Both the position numbers and the translations under genes were made by a program. The notes under the pieces were generated by a model. The model saw nothing but the letters and a program-made list of their open reading frames with translations. It was not told the origin of the DNA and made no database searches. A stretch of DNA of 64,000 nucleotides from Armatimonadaceae bacterium. GTDB lineage: Bacteria > Armatimonadota > Armatimonadia > Armatimonadales > Armatimonadaceae. The first letter of the stretch is position 1. Each line of letters begins with the position of its first letter. The stretch covers positions 1 through 64,000 of the forward strand of contig JAUJOK010000026.1 of the NCBI GenBank assembly GCA_030447685.1, in the 5' to 3' direction. Positions 35,293 through 44,564 of this stretch are shown in pieces.

Positions 35293-35752
35293 TCTTGCTT
35301 TTTCTCCCCCCCGATGATTCCCCACCGTCCCGCGACGGCTCCGTTTTCCGCGCCCCCGTTTTCAGCGCCAGCAGGCGGCGCTCCGCCAGCATTCGCATGT
35401 AGGCGGTCACGGAGGCTTCGCCCTGGCGTCGGTTCAGCCGATATTTGGCGCAGACGGCGCGCGTCAAGGCATCTACCGTCAGGGTTCCGTCACACATTTC
35501 CCACACGTCCGAACCCATTTCGTCCAGTTCGATCTTACGATGGAACGGCAGGCGAAACACGCGCGCCAGAAAGTTGCCCCAGCGGTCCGCGCGGCGCGGC
35601 ACGCGCAGGAGGACGACTTCAGGCCGATCTTCGTGAAGACGCCCGCGCTCCCATTCTACGCGCGGATTACGCACCGGTCGCGCCCCGAGCACCTGCCCCC
35701 GCGATACCCGTGGTTTCTTACCCTCGATTACCTGCTTCAGATAGCCTATCAC
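35258..35752 (-). CDS. PqqD-like (RRE-fold) protein
   Basis: A 164-residue protein. Residues ~70-130 (RKIELDEMGSDVWEMCDGTLTVDALTRAVCAKYRLN.. MLAERRLLAL) match the PqqD fold, known as a peptide-recognition element in RiPP systems but also found in many non-RiPP proteins. The N-terminal ~65 residues are basic and of unknown fold; the C-terminal ~35 are charged and low complexity. It overlaps the upstream gene by 4 nt and the downstream permease by 35 nt. No radical-SAM or precursor peptide gene is in this operon, so a RiPP role is not supported. Confidence 0.8.
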   Translation of the reverse strand: MIGYLKQVIEGKKPRVSRGQVLGARPVRNPRVEWERGRLHEDRPEVVLLRVPRRADRWGNFLARVFRLPFHRKIELDEMGSDVWEMCDGTLTVDALTRAVCAKYRLNRRQGEASVTAYMRMLAERRLLALKTGARKTEPSRDGGESSGGRKSKNERRGRAASRR

Positions 35753-36837
35753 GTTGTCTTCTTCTTGCCTGCTTCATCGGGCGTATGGCATCGCGTCCGC
35801 TCCGCCACCTCGGAAACCACATCACGCACCCGCGCGGGCCGCATAAGCTGCAGGGCATATATCTTATTACCCGGTTCGCACTCCCAGGCTACCGCCCCGA
35901 AGCGCGTGGCCGGTCGGCGCAGGCTCAGCGCCTCGCGCGCCACCGTCACCATAGGCCGTCCCAACGCCGGGCCTCCAACCAGCTTCAGTGCCGGGTGGCC
36001 GTGCGTTTCCCCCTCATCCGTCATGAACCGGGCCTCGCGCACATCCCCCCGAGAGTTCGCCTGAAGCCAGACATCCAGATAGCTGTCGCGCCGCGCCATG
36101 CTCGCCAGCGACCATTGCTCCACGGTCAGCCGCGCCGTGCCCTTTGCAAACTGAAGCCGCAGATAGACGTTCATAAGCTGCTGGCTGACCAGCTTGTATT
36201 CGGCGGGCACCTCGGTTACCAGATCGTACAGCGCCCACGTACGCCACTCCGCATCGTCATTATGGCACCGGAGCGTCCCCAGCACTTCGGCGGCGATGCC
36301 GGACAGTCCCCCCTTGCCGGAACGCGCCCCCAGCACCTGCGCGATAACCGTGCGGCGGCACGTTTGGCAGTACCAGACCGCGCCGATAGCCTTGCGGTCG
36401 CCGGTCCAGGTAAAGCCCGCCGCCGCCCGGTCGGGCCGCAACACCGGGCGCGGCGCGTCCACCTCTTTAGTTTCCAGATCGATACGTTTTTTGCGGGCGG
36501 TCTGCCGGAGCGCCCGGAAGTAGGATTCACGGCGCACCGTCACGTCCGGCGGGGTCTTCATTTTCTTGGGAGCGGTCGCCCACTTAACCTCCAGCCCCTG
36601 CTCCGCGCCATCATCGATCCGTAGATAGCCGCTCTCATCCGTGCCGGAAAAGCCGGTCAGGTCCCAATCCTCGGGCACATCAACGGTAAACCCCTGCCAC
36701 CCGATAAGACGCTGCAGGCGGCCCTTGCCCCCTCCGCCCCGGCCTTCCCCCCCCGGCTCCTTCTCCCCGCCCGAAGGACGTTCAGAAGCCGTTGCGCGGC
36801 TGGGGGCGGGGGGGGCTGAAGAAGCTGCGTTTCTCAT
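35749..36837 (-). CDS. Hypothetical protein in the ABC/OPT operon
   Basis: A 362-residue soluble-looking protein of unrecognised family. A Gly/Pro/Glu-rich N-terminal ~45 residues precede a domain that opens GWQGFTVDVPEDWDLTGFSG.., a wording typical of small beta-rich lipoprotein-like PsbP/DUF1795 folds. A CQTCRR/RCHND cysteine cluster (~residues 185-225) could hold a metal. No signal peptide or transmembrane helix is seen. It starts 4 nt after the OPT-like transporter stop and overlaps the PqqD-like gene by ATGA, so it belongs firmly to the operon. Confidence 0.8.
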   Translation of the reverse strand: MRNAASSAPPAPSRATASERPSGGEKEPGGEGRGGGGKGRLQRLIGWQGFTVDVPEDWDLTGFSGTDESGYLRIDDGAEQGLEVKWATAPKKMKTPPDVTVRRESYFRALRQTARKKRIDLETKEVDAPRPVLRPDRAAAGFTWTGDRKAIGAVWYCQTCRRTVIAQVLGARSGKGGLSGIAAEVLGTLRCHNDDAEWRTWALYDLVTEVPAEYKLVSQQLMNVYLRLQFAKGTARLTVEQWSLASMARRDSYLDVWLQANSRGDVREARFMTDEGETHGHPALKLVGGPALGRPMVTVAREALSLRRPATRFGAVAWECEPGNKIYALQLMRPARVRDVVSEVAERTRCHTPDEAGKKKTT

Positions 36838-36841
36838 AGTT

Positions 36842-38878
36842 TTAGAACGGCAGCGGTTGTACGGCCTTCGAAATCAGCGCCAGCGCGATAGCCGCCATGC
36901 TCACCAGACCGGTACCACAGGCGAAACCCGCCAGCAGGACAGGAGCATAATTGACCCACTTCTCGACGCCGATACGCCGGGCGAAGTAGTAGCGACCGAA
37001 CAGCGCGCCGACAAACATGGGAATGGTGTCGTGCGGCAGGGCATTCGCGCCGCCCGCCGCGCCATAAAAGGCGAGCATCGGCGCTTTCACCATATACATC
37101 ACGCCATACACCGCCAGGGTTACGGCCCCGCTCACCGTAATAGTGGCAGGCTTGATCGCGTTCAGCACCCACGAGGCTCCCCCCTCCTTGTTGATCTGAT
37201 TCCAGATCGCCTGCTGGGTCGCATGAATCGGCCACATCCTTTGCGCGAACGGGTACTGCGAGGAAGGGACCGGCGATGTGTGCCAGATGAACTGCCAGTA
37301 AAGGAGGCCGCCGATCAGGATGATCGGAAGCATCAGCAGTTCCGCCTTGACAATGGACGTGAACTTGGTGTGTGTCAGCTCGACTTCGCGGAAGCGCTGC
37401 GCCAGATAGCCGTAGTCATGCAGCGGCATCGGCGCGTACCAGACATCTATGCCGGTGTAGCCGCTCTTCATGATCGTCAACTCCTTAAGGAAGGGGAAGT
37501 TGACATCCTGACTGGTGAGGCCATACATACGGGCGGCGATAAAGGAGTTCAGCGGCGTCCAGACGAGGCCGTAGACGACCAGGAGCCAGAGCGGGAATCC
37601 CGGAAGCAGCGACTTGGTCAGGGCGATGTAGGCGATGGTAGCCACGGTCCACAGAATAATCGCGCCCACGAGCATCCGGGGCGTGTCGCCGCGCCCGCGC
37701 GGCACCTCCGTCCACGAGCCGCGCTGCGCGCCCTTGCGGCCCCGCGACGCCTCCCAGGAACCCTTGACCACGATGTAGATACCGATAGCCGCAATGGCGA
37801 GCTGGATGCCGATTCCAATCGAAGTCCACAGATCGAAGCCGTTGGAGATACGGGTGGGGATCGTCTCCATGCCGGGCCGCCAGGTGGGCAGCAAACCAGC
37901 CTGGTAAAACGCCGGGTTCAGGCCCCACTGACAGATGACCGAGGCGATAAACGACCCGGCCACGATGGGGAACGGCAGGACAAAGCCGGTCAGAACCTGT
38001 CCCAAGTTGCCACTGATGCCCGTCGGGGCGGCAGGCAGGAACGTCTCGGTGGATGCCATCAAATCCAGGAAGGGGATCGGGATAAGCATCAACGCTCTGC
38101 CGAAGACGACGCCGGTAAAGACAGGTATGGCGATGTAGAACGCGCCGAAAACCAGCCCGATGGTCGTTCCGGTTGAGAAGACGCGCCAGCGCCAGGACTC
38201 CTCTTTGGTGGAAGCTTCGGCCAGCGCGGTCGCACCGGAGGCAGCCACGGAAGCAAGCGGGAAGGGCAGCCGCTCTACATCCGAGGTCGCCCGAAACAGG
38301 ATATAACCGGCAGGCAGCCAGGAGATGCGTTCCAGAATCTGAGTGAGGAGCAGAACCATAATCGGTCGGCTCCAGTCCATATGGAAAAAGGTTCGGCCCG
38401 TTATAGCGGGTGAGCCTGGCTGCGGCACCACCCATCCCGGTATCTCCTGCGCGATACTTGCGGCCTGCGGACTCTGGATAAAATACTGCATCCAGATGAG
38501 ACTGCCGAATGGCCCACCCGATATACCCCGGTCGGAAAGCGCGACTGCCGCCAGTCCCCCGGCGACGTAATAGAGTACATAGATTTCCTGCCGTTTGAGC
38601 GGCAGGAACGAACGGCGGGCAACCTCGGCGAAAAGAACGATAGTCACCCATTGGGCAGCGGACCCCAGTCCCGCGCCCGCCACCAGGCCCAGGTAGATGG
38701 CTCCCGGAGCCATGATAAGGCCCACGAAAAGCGAGCCGATAACGGTCTTAGCCGTAAAGCCTTCGTCGTAAGGAACCTCTTCTTCGCCGGAGGTTTCCTC
38801 TACTCGGTCACGCGCGGCGGTAATATCGTCCCCGTCGCCTCTTCGTTCGCTCTCGATATCTTTTGGATCGACTGCCAC
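36842..38878 (-). CDS. OPT-like multi-span transporter
   Basis: A 678-residue membrane protein starting at GTG 38878 (AAGGA 8 nt upstream); the longer frame upstream has no ribosome site. An acidic cytoplasmic N-terminus (~60 residues) precedes about 14 helices (FTAKTVIGSLFVGLIMAPGAIYLGLVAGAGLG.. to AGFACGTGLVSMAAIALALISKA). Strings such as ERLPFPLASVAASGATALAE, PGFPLWLLVVYGLVWTPLNSFIAARMYGLTSQDVNFPF recall the OPT family of oligopeptide/metal-chelate transporters; similarity looks distant. Substrate unknown. Its co-operonic genes imply a link with FtsX-type complexes. Confidence 0.8.
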   Translation of the reverse strand: MAVDPKDIESERRGDGDDITAARDRVEETSGEEEVPYDEGFTAKTVIGSLFVGLIMAPGAIYLGLVAGAGLGSAAQWVTIVLFAEVARRSFLPLKRQEIYVLYYVAGGLAAVALSDRGISGGPFGSLIWMQYFIQSPQAASIAQEIPGWVVPQPGSPAITGRTFFHMDWSRPIMVLLLTQILERISWLPAGYILFRATSDVERLPFPLASVAASGATALAEASTKEESWRWRVFSTGTTIGLVFGAFYIAIPVFTGVVFGRALMLIPIPFLDLMASTETFLPAAPTGISGNLGQVLTGFVLPFPIVAGSFIASVICQWGLNPAFYQAGLLPTWRPGMETIPTRISNGFDLWTSIGIGIQLAIAAIGIYIVVKGSWEASRGRKGAQRGSWTEVPRGRGDTPRMLVGAIILWTVATIAYIALTKSLLPGFPLWLLVVYGLVWTPLNSFIAARMYGLTSQDVNFPFLKELTIMKSGYTGIDVWYAPMPLHDYGYLAQRFREVELTHTKFTSIVKAELLMLPIILIGGLLYWQFIWHTSPVPSSQYPFAQRMWPIHATQQAIWNQINKEGGASWVLNAIKPATITVSGAVTLAVYGVMYMVKAPMLAFYGAAGGANALPHDTIPMFVGALFGRYYFARRIGVEKWVNYAPVLLAGFACGTGLVSMAAIALALISKAVQPLPF

Positions 38879-38959
38879 GTCGTCTGTCCTTCTTCGCCCG
38901 TCCTTACAAGAACAGGCTGATTGGATAAAGCCCCACAAACGAGGCTCTGGGAAGCAGGC

Positions 38960-38996
38960 TTCCCTGCCGCAAACACGATACGTTTACGGCAGGGAA
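38960..38996 (-). terminator. Hairpin between the M28-FtsX gene and the OPT-like gene
   Basis: Near-perfect 15-bp stem (38960-38974 with 38982-38996, one mismatch), 7-nt loop, starting 6 nt after the stop of the large gene. No T-tract; could be an RNA stabiliser or a partial terminator inside the operon. Confidence 0.65.
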
Positions 38997-39002
38997 AAGG
39001 AA

Positions 39003-42000
39003 TTAATCTACCGGCGTCGGTACCGGCGTTCCCGGCAGAGTGGCTCCGCCATGTGTCGCCGCATATTCCGCCGGCGATTCCAGCGACTCCAGATACCGCT
39101 CGCGCTCCGACGATTCCAGCGTGCGCCAGATCAGGAACTGCTTGCGCAGCGTGTTCAGGAAGCGCCGGTTGACACGCTTCCAGTTACTGATGTCACCGGA
39201 GACGCGCGTCAGCGTAAGGCGCAGGTCGTACACATCCTGAAGGTCCGTCGGCACGGTTTCCAGCTTGATGTGCTGGGACACCCCCAGGTCGAAGGGCGCG
39301 AGCCAGGCCTTGCAGCCGATACGGAACGCCTGACCATGCTCGCTGTCGTAGGTTTCCTGGTAGATGGCTTCCGTGATGAAGTCACCCACCGAGTAGCCTT
39401 CATAGGACTGGAACCACTCCGCCAGGAAGCCGTTCACACCATGCGCCTGGTTGCCCGTCACCGCGAACGGCAGACGGATCTTCCATTCATCCCCGACCGG
39501 GTCGGCCACCGCCCACGAGCGCTGGATGGCCGGGGTCGCTACCTGCGAGGCTTTGCGCGCCGGGTACATGGTCGAAAGCAGAACCACCGCGACCACGACC
39601 AGGGTGGAAAGCACCGCCGAGATGGACGAGAAGTTCAGGTACAGGCCGGGGAACGCCCCTGTCACCGTCAGAATGACCGAGATCAACTGCCCCATCACAT
39701 AGCCAAGAACCGCGCCCAGGATGGCGTACACCATAGCCTCCGCCATAAACAGCGTCCCGATATGTGTCGGTGACAGGCCGATGGACGAGAAGATATGAAT
39801 CTCCTTGACGCGCTCGAAGACCGAGCCGAGCATGGTGTTGAGAACGATCAGCGCCGCGATCAGGATCGGGACAATAATCGTCTCCAGCCCTTCGGCGGAG
39901 TTGGACCCAATGGAAGAGAAGCGCTCGATCTGGCCGCCATGCGCGGCGTACAGGTTCATATCGAACCGCTTCATCAGGTTGCCGGTCAGGTCCGACACAA
40001 CCGCCTTATCGTCGGCTCCGTAGCCGATAGCCAGCGAGCGCAGGTCGCCGCCCAGGTTGATGAGCGTCTTGTACGGGATGAAGAAGATAACGTCCGGGTC
40101 CAGGTGCAGGTACTGCTGGAAGCCCGACGAATTATCCACCTTACCCTGCTTCTGCATCTGCTGCATCTGCACGAAGTCCACGGGCGTCAGCGGCTCCTGG
40201 TCCAGGTCCGTGATCGTCTTGAACTTGTCCTGGTCGATGATGCCGATAACCGTGTAGTCCTGTCCCGCATAGGCCACCTTCGCGCTGCCCACGTCCGCAT
40301 CGGTCACACGCAGCGTATCGGCGATCTTGCGCGGCAGGATGATCGTCAGCGCATCGCCCGGTCGGAACCAGCGGCCCGCCGCCAGCGCATCCGTCACCTT
40401 CGTGACCTCCGCCTCCTGCGGCGACAGCCCGACCACCCCCTTGGCATCGAACTGCCGGTCGGCGCGCTTGACCGTCATAAAGGTCTGTTCGCCGGGCTGC
40501 GTGCCCAGGAACCAGCCACGTGGGGCGACGTTACGCACGTTGCCGAATTCGTCGTCCAGGAGCCGATAGGCCACCTGCTGAAGCGCGTTCCAGTTCGGGT
40601 CGCGCATCAGGATACCGGAGTAGACCGGATTGCCGGGGGCGGGAACCTGATTGAAGCGCAGATCCTGCACGATGGAGGTGAACGCAAGGACCGTAAACGT
40701 CAAAAGGATCAGCGTTACGCAGGTCAGTGCGGTACGCGCTTTGCGCCGCCGCATGTTCGCGATTCCCAGTCCAAAGGCCGCCAGCGCAATAGATACCTTG
40801 CCGACATCCACGGCATGCTTGCCCGTCGATTCGCTTTTTTGCTGTTTGAGCTGCTGCTCGAACTTACCCCACACCAGCGACGTGACCAGCACCGACAGCG
40901 CCAGCATGATAAAGGACAGCAGAACGATCTGAGGGTTGAGCGTGATCTTGAACGCCGGGTGAATGAACGAGAACACCGTGTAGATACCGAAGAAGATCAG
41001 GAACGCATATAATAGCTGCCGCTTCAGGTCCGAGAACCCGAAGAGCAGCCGTTCCGCGAAGTAGGCGAACGGGATCATCAGGGCCAGATAGAACAGAACG
41101 CCCTGAACGACATCATGCTGCGTCTTGGTCACGTCCGGGTAGGCGCGGGACGCATAGCCCCAGGCGGCGCGGGCGTAGGAATCGAAGCCCTCGTAGTCTC
41201 TGGCCGCGAGCCGCTCCCGAGCAAGCCGCAGGCTTTCTCCTGCATCCTTATGCAGTTTCTGTACGCCCTCGTTGACGATGCTGTTGGCGTTCAGACGACC
41301 GATCCGGAAGTCGTTCAGGTTGTAGATGTCCTGCGCGACCATGAGCGCCGTATGGGTGATGGCGGACGACCGGGAAGAGTTCAGGGCACTTTCACCCTCG
41401 GCTGCGCCCGCGCCCATCACATAGCCTTCGCCCTCCGGGTTGGCTTTGGTGGAGTTGATCAGCAGGAAGCGGGTTGCGGCGGGTCCGGAACCCATGATGA
41501 TCTTGAACCGGCGCAGGCCTTCACCACCACTGTTGCCGGTAGTAGTGGCAGCCGCCACCGGCGCACCGCCGCCCGCGCCGCCCAGAGGATTGGCGGCCTG
41601 ATTCGCTGACTGGTACTCGTTGCCACGGCGCGCGAAGACGACGGCGGTATCGTCCACATAAGAGATGCCCGGTTCCGGCTTGGAAAGTGCGTACCCGTAT
41701 TGGCGCGGCTCGCCATTCGATGCCCCGTCGTAGATGGTCATCGTGGTCAGCGTGCGTAGCGCCTGCTGGTCCACCAGATCGTAGATATCGGTGGCGACGC
41801 AGGGGAAGACGACCAGGGTCATCTCCTTTCTGCCGGTCGTTATCTGGAACTCTGTCGGATATTCCGCGCCGGAGACGCCCTTATCGGGCGCATAGTTAAT
41901 GTCTCCCGTGTTCGGATCAAGCTTGTAGGCGGCAACCGTACGTTTGGAGTTGACGACGGTGAGCGGCGGCGCGCCGTGGAAGGCGAACATCGCCTTGTCA

Positions 42001-43721
42001 CGCGGTCCCTTACCGTCCTCGACCATCTGAATCCAGTTGCCTCGCACGCCGACGAACGACTTGGTGCCCGACGGCGGCGAGAAAACGGCCAGCGCGCCCG
42101 GAATCGGGTCGTCCGGCACCAGTGAGCGGCGCGGGTCGTATTCGCGCACCCGGCCCGTTACCGTTGCGAAGCCGCTGCGAAGCCCCATGCGCGTCCACTG
42201 AGACGGCTTGTACAGGGGAATCTGCTTGTCCGGCGGCTCGTTGGGATCGTTCGTGTCGTTAACATAGTGTTGGAAAATGGGCAGGAACGTCCGCATCTGC
42301 TGCGCCAGGTTCGCCACGTTCACCCGCTCGAACGTATCGAAGGGGGTGTCCACCAGGTTGCGCGAATCATCAATCGAGGCGAAGGTGACGCCGTAGCCGC
42401 CGGCCATCGTGACGGCCTCGGAATCAAAGGCGGGCTTGCCGGGAATGAAGTTGCGCCACGATTTGCCGTCCACGGGGTTCACGCCGTCGGCAAAGGCTTT
42501 CTTCGGCTCGTACCCAAGAACCTCGGCGACCTTGTCGTTGTTTTCGCGGGCGACACGGGCAATGTCCGAAAACAGGTTTTGCAGGTCTTCGCGATAATCG
42601 AAGAAGTTGCCCTTGTAAAAGATGCCGATGCCTCGGGTCTGCGAGGCCATGTCCAGCCCGGCCCACAGGTAGATCGGCTCCTTCGGTTCCTTGGCCTGCC
42701 CGAACAGCTTGGCGAACGGCCCCGGCACCTGCCACTTGTCGATGTTGGCGTGGATAAATTCGCGAATCCCTTGCAGGCCCAGATAGTGGCCAGTGGTCGC
42801 GACAAACCAGACGGTGCGCTTGGGCCGATACTTCTTAAAGGTGCGCGCGGTTTGCAGCAGCCCGGCCATACTGCCCGCCGATTCCGCCCCCGGCGCGAGC
42901 GCGGGGACGACGGACATGGCATCGTAGTAGCCCTGGACCACAATGATCTGCTTCGCCAGCTTCGGATCGCTGCCCGGCAAGATGCCCACGAAGTTGCGCG
43001 CGGGCACCTTTTCCCAGGTCATGTCCGCCTTGACCACGGCGCGTGGCGACCGACGCCCCAGTGCGAGCGCCTGAAGCGCGGCGGCCTCGGACTTCTTGAT
43101 ATAAAAGCGGGGAATCGACAGCGGAATCGAAACGAACTTGGCCTCGGCTTCGCCGCGCATCGTGCGGTCTGGCTCGATGAAGACGACCGCTTTGGCTCCC
43201 AGCCGGGGCGCGTTCAGCCACTCGGTGCCGGAGTTGAAGTCCACCAGAACGATGGCTCCCTGGATGTCCTTGCCGTTGAACGCCGACAACTGGCCGTTGC
43301 CCGCATACAGAAGCGGGCCGCTAATGCCTTCAGGCGGCAGCTTCGAGGTGCGGACCAGGTTGGGCCAGACGCTGAAAAGCTTGTAGGTCTTACCGTTCGC
43401 GGTCAGGCTCGCGCCCTTGTCCATCGGAACGGTCGCGTCCCATGTCTGCACGCGCACATTATTCGCGCCGAACAGGGAGTTGAACTCACGCTGAACATAG
43501 TCCGCCGCAGAGCGCTCGCCGGGATACCCGACCACACGCGAACCGGAGGAGGAAAGCGTTCTTATCGTCTTCGCCATCGCGGACGCATCCACGCTGGCAG
43601 CGAGATTTTTGTATGTTTTGGCACGTTGGGGGTCAACTGCAGCCCCTGCTCCGTGAGGTAGAGAAAGCAGCAGGGAAAAACACAGCAGCAGGCCCCAGCC
43701 CCGGAGCGCGGGAATCGACAT
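39003..43721 (-). CDS. Fusion of degenerate M28 peptidase domain and FtsX-type ABC permease
   Basis: A 1572-residue protein. ATG 43721 has AAAGGGGA upstream and starts a signal peptide (MSIPALRGWGLLLCFSLLLSLPHGAGAA). Residues ~40-500 look like an M28 aminopeptidase with PA-type insert, but the zinc ligands are lost: GYYDAM (~264) for H-x-D, ESAGS (~279) for D-x-A-S/G, and TTGHYLGLQG (~310) for the E-E motif. Helices at ~877-960, a MacB-like helix at ~977-1014 (ANMRRRKARTALTCVTLILLTF), a large external domain, then three FtsX helices at ~1280-1385 (ERVKEIHIFSSIGLSPTHIG; STMYPARKASQ). It heads the operon with OPT, PqqD-like and ABC genes. Confidence 0.88.
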   Translation of the reverse strand: MSIPALRGWGLLLCFSLLLSLPHGAGAAVDPQRAKTYKNLAASVDASAMAKTIRTLSSSGSRVVGYPGERSAADYVQREFNSLFGANNVRVQTWDATVPMDKGASLTANGKTYKLFSVWPNLVRTSKLPPEGISGPLLYAGNGQLSAFNGKDIQGAIVLVDFNSGTEWLNAPRLGAKAVVFIEPDRTMRGEAEAKFVSIPLSIPRFYIKKSEAAALQALALGRRSPRAVVKADMTWEKVPARNFVGILPGSDPKLAKQIIVVQGYYDAMSVVPALAPGAESAGSMAGLLQTARTFKKYRPKRTVWFVATTGHYLGLQGIREFIHANIDKWQVPGPFAKLFGQAKEPKEPIYLWAGLDMASQTRGIGIFYKGNFFDYREDLQNLFSDIARVARENNDKVAEVLGYEPKKAFADGVNPVDGKSWRNFIPGKPAFDSEAVTMAGGYGVTFASIDDSRNLVDTPFDTFERVNVANLAQQMRTFLPIFQHYVNDTNDPNEPPDKQIPLYKPSQWTRMGLRSGFATVTGRVREYDPRRSLVPDDPIPGALAVFSPPSGTKSFVGVRGNWIQMVEDGKGPRDKAMFAFHGAPPLTVVNSKRTVAAYKLDPNTGDINYAPDKGVSGAEYPTEFQITTGRKEMTLVVFPCVATDIYDLVDQQALRTLTTMTIYDGASNGEPRQYGYALSKPEPGISYVDDTAVVFARRGNEYQSANQAANPLGGAGGGAPVAAATTTGNSGGEGLRRFKIIMGSGPAATRFLLINSTKANPEGEGYVMGAGAAEGESALNSSRSSAITHTALMVAQDIYNLNDFRIGRLNANSIVNEGVQKLHKDAGESLRLARERLAARDYEGFDSYARAAWGYASRAYPDVTKTQHDVVQGVLFYLALMIPFAYFAERLLFGFSDLKRQLLYAFLIFFGIYTVFSFIHPAFKITLNPQIVLLSFIMLALSVLVTSLVWGKFEQQLKQQKSESTGKHAVDVGKVSIALAAFGLGIANMRRRKARTALTCVTLILLTFTVLAFTSIVQDLRFNQVPAPGNPVYSGILMRDPNWNALQQVAYRLLDDEFGNVRNVAPRGWFLGTQPGEQTFMTVKRADRQFDAKGVVGLSPQEAEVTKVTDALAAGRWFRPGDALTIILPRKIADTLRVTDADVGSAKVAYAGQDYTVIGIIDQDKFKTITDLDQEPLTPVDFVQMQQMQKQGKVDNSSGFQQYLHLDPDVIFFIPYKTLINLGGDLRSLAIGYGADDKAVVSDLTGNLMKRFDMNLYAAHGGQIERFSSIGSNSAEGLETIIVPILIAALIVLNTMLGSVFERVKEIHIFSSIGLSPTHIGTLFMAEAMVYAILGAVLGYVMGQLISVILTVTGAFPGLYLNFSSISAVLSTLVVVAVVLLSTMYPARKASQVATPAIQRSWAVADPVGDEWKIRLPFAVTGNQAHGVNGFLAEWFQSYEGYSVGDFITEAIYQETYDSEHGQAFRIGCKAWLAPFDLGVSQHIKLETVPTDLQDVYDLRLTLTRVSGDISNWKRVNRRFLNTLRKQFLIWRTLESSERERYLESLESPAEYAATHGGATLPGTPVPTPVD

Positions 43722-43909
43722 CGAGGGGTCCCCTTTCACCACCCGCAGCGTTTAGCGTCATCGCCGTTTTGTGCGGGAAGGCATCTCCCTCGATAATATC
43801 ACAATCAGTCTCAAAAACGCAACTTTCCACCGCTTCTGGCGAAGTATTCCGGAAAGACAGGCGAATAATACCAAAGCGCGGCACCGCCCGCACCCTCACT
43901 CAGGCTGTC

Positions 43910-44362
43910 TCAACCCATCTGCCGGCGCCCTTCCGGTTCGGCGGCGGCTCGCCCATCCGCATAAACGTTGATAACCGGCCCTTCAGGAAGGTTAGAAAGT
44001 GGCTGCAGGATGATCGTTTCCGCAGGCAGCTTGATTTCCGCCAGCCGTTTACCGGCCATGTTCGGAGCGTAGCGGTAGCGAGCCAGCGCCCCCAAAGCAT
44101 TCGGATGAAGGTAGGGCTTAACCTTGTTCTGCCAGTCCTTCAGTGGTGGCAACTGCTCGTTGTGGTCGAGCGCGTATTCCATAAACGCCATGCCCAGCAA
44201 CTGCGCCTCGCCCAGTTGTTTCCGCGCGTTCTGCTGCTGCCGCTGCTGCTGGTCTGCCTGTGCCTTCAAGCGAGATACGTGCAAAGGCATCAGGAAGTAG
44301 GCTCCCAGGAAGAGGCCCAGAACGAACGTGATAAGGGGAATGACGACATAACGGGCTTTCAT
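43910..44362 (-). CDS. Small membrane-anchored protein with pseudopilin-like domain
   Basis: A 150-residue protein. A single N-terminal helix (ARYVVIPLITFVLGLFLGAYFLM) is followed by a Gln-rich coiled stretch (LKAQADQQQRQQQNARKQL) and a domain (LLGMAFMEYALDHNEQLPPLKDWQNKVKPYL.., LAEIKLPAETIIL) that resembles the globular part of DUF1559/type II pseudopilins without the prepilin leader. Same strand as the large fusion gene, 188 bp upstream of it, so it may or may not share its transcript. Function unknown. Confidence 0.75.
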   Translation of the reverse strand: MKARYVVIPLITFVLGLFLGAYFLMPLHVSRLKAQADQQQRQQQNARKQLGEAQLLGMAFMEYALDHNEQLPPLKDWQNKVKPYLHPNALGALARYRYAPNMAGKRLAEIKLPAETIILQPLSNLPEGPVINVYADGRAAAEPEGRRQMG

Positions 44363-44564
44363 ACGTTACCTCCATAACAGCGCGTCACGGGATTGAATAT
44401 AAAATTCCACCGGCGAGGACGTCAACTCCTTCCTTGCTTTGAACGCGCCCGACCCGTCTTCGTTCAGCGTCGATAGCTCTGCGGGTCAAAAAGCTGACAG
44501 AAGAAGGAGGCGGGGCCGGACAGGGAGAACCTGCGGGGAGCAAAGCCTTTTTCGGGAGCAACCC

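Noticed and set aside
33752-35752. RiPP biosynthetic cluster (PqqD-like protein plus ABC transporter)
   Set aside because: No radical-SAM, cyclodehydratase or precursor peptide gene is present; the only radical-SAM enzyme in the window is the sulfatase maturase 20 kb away.
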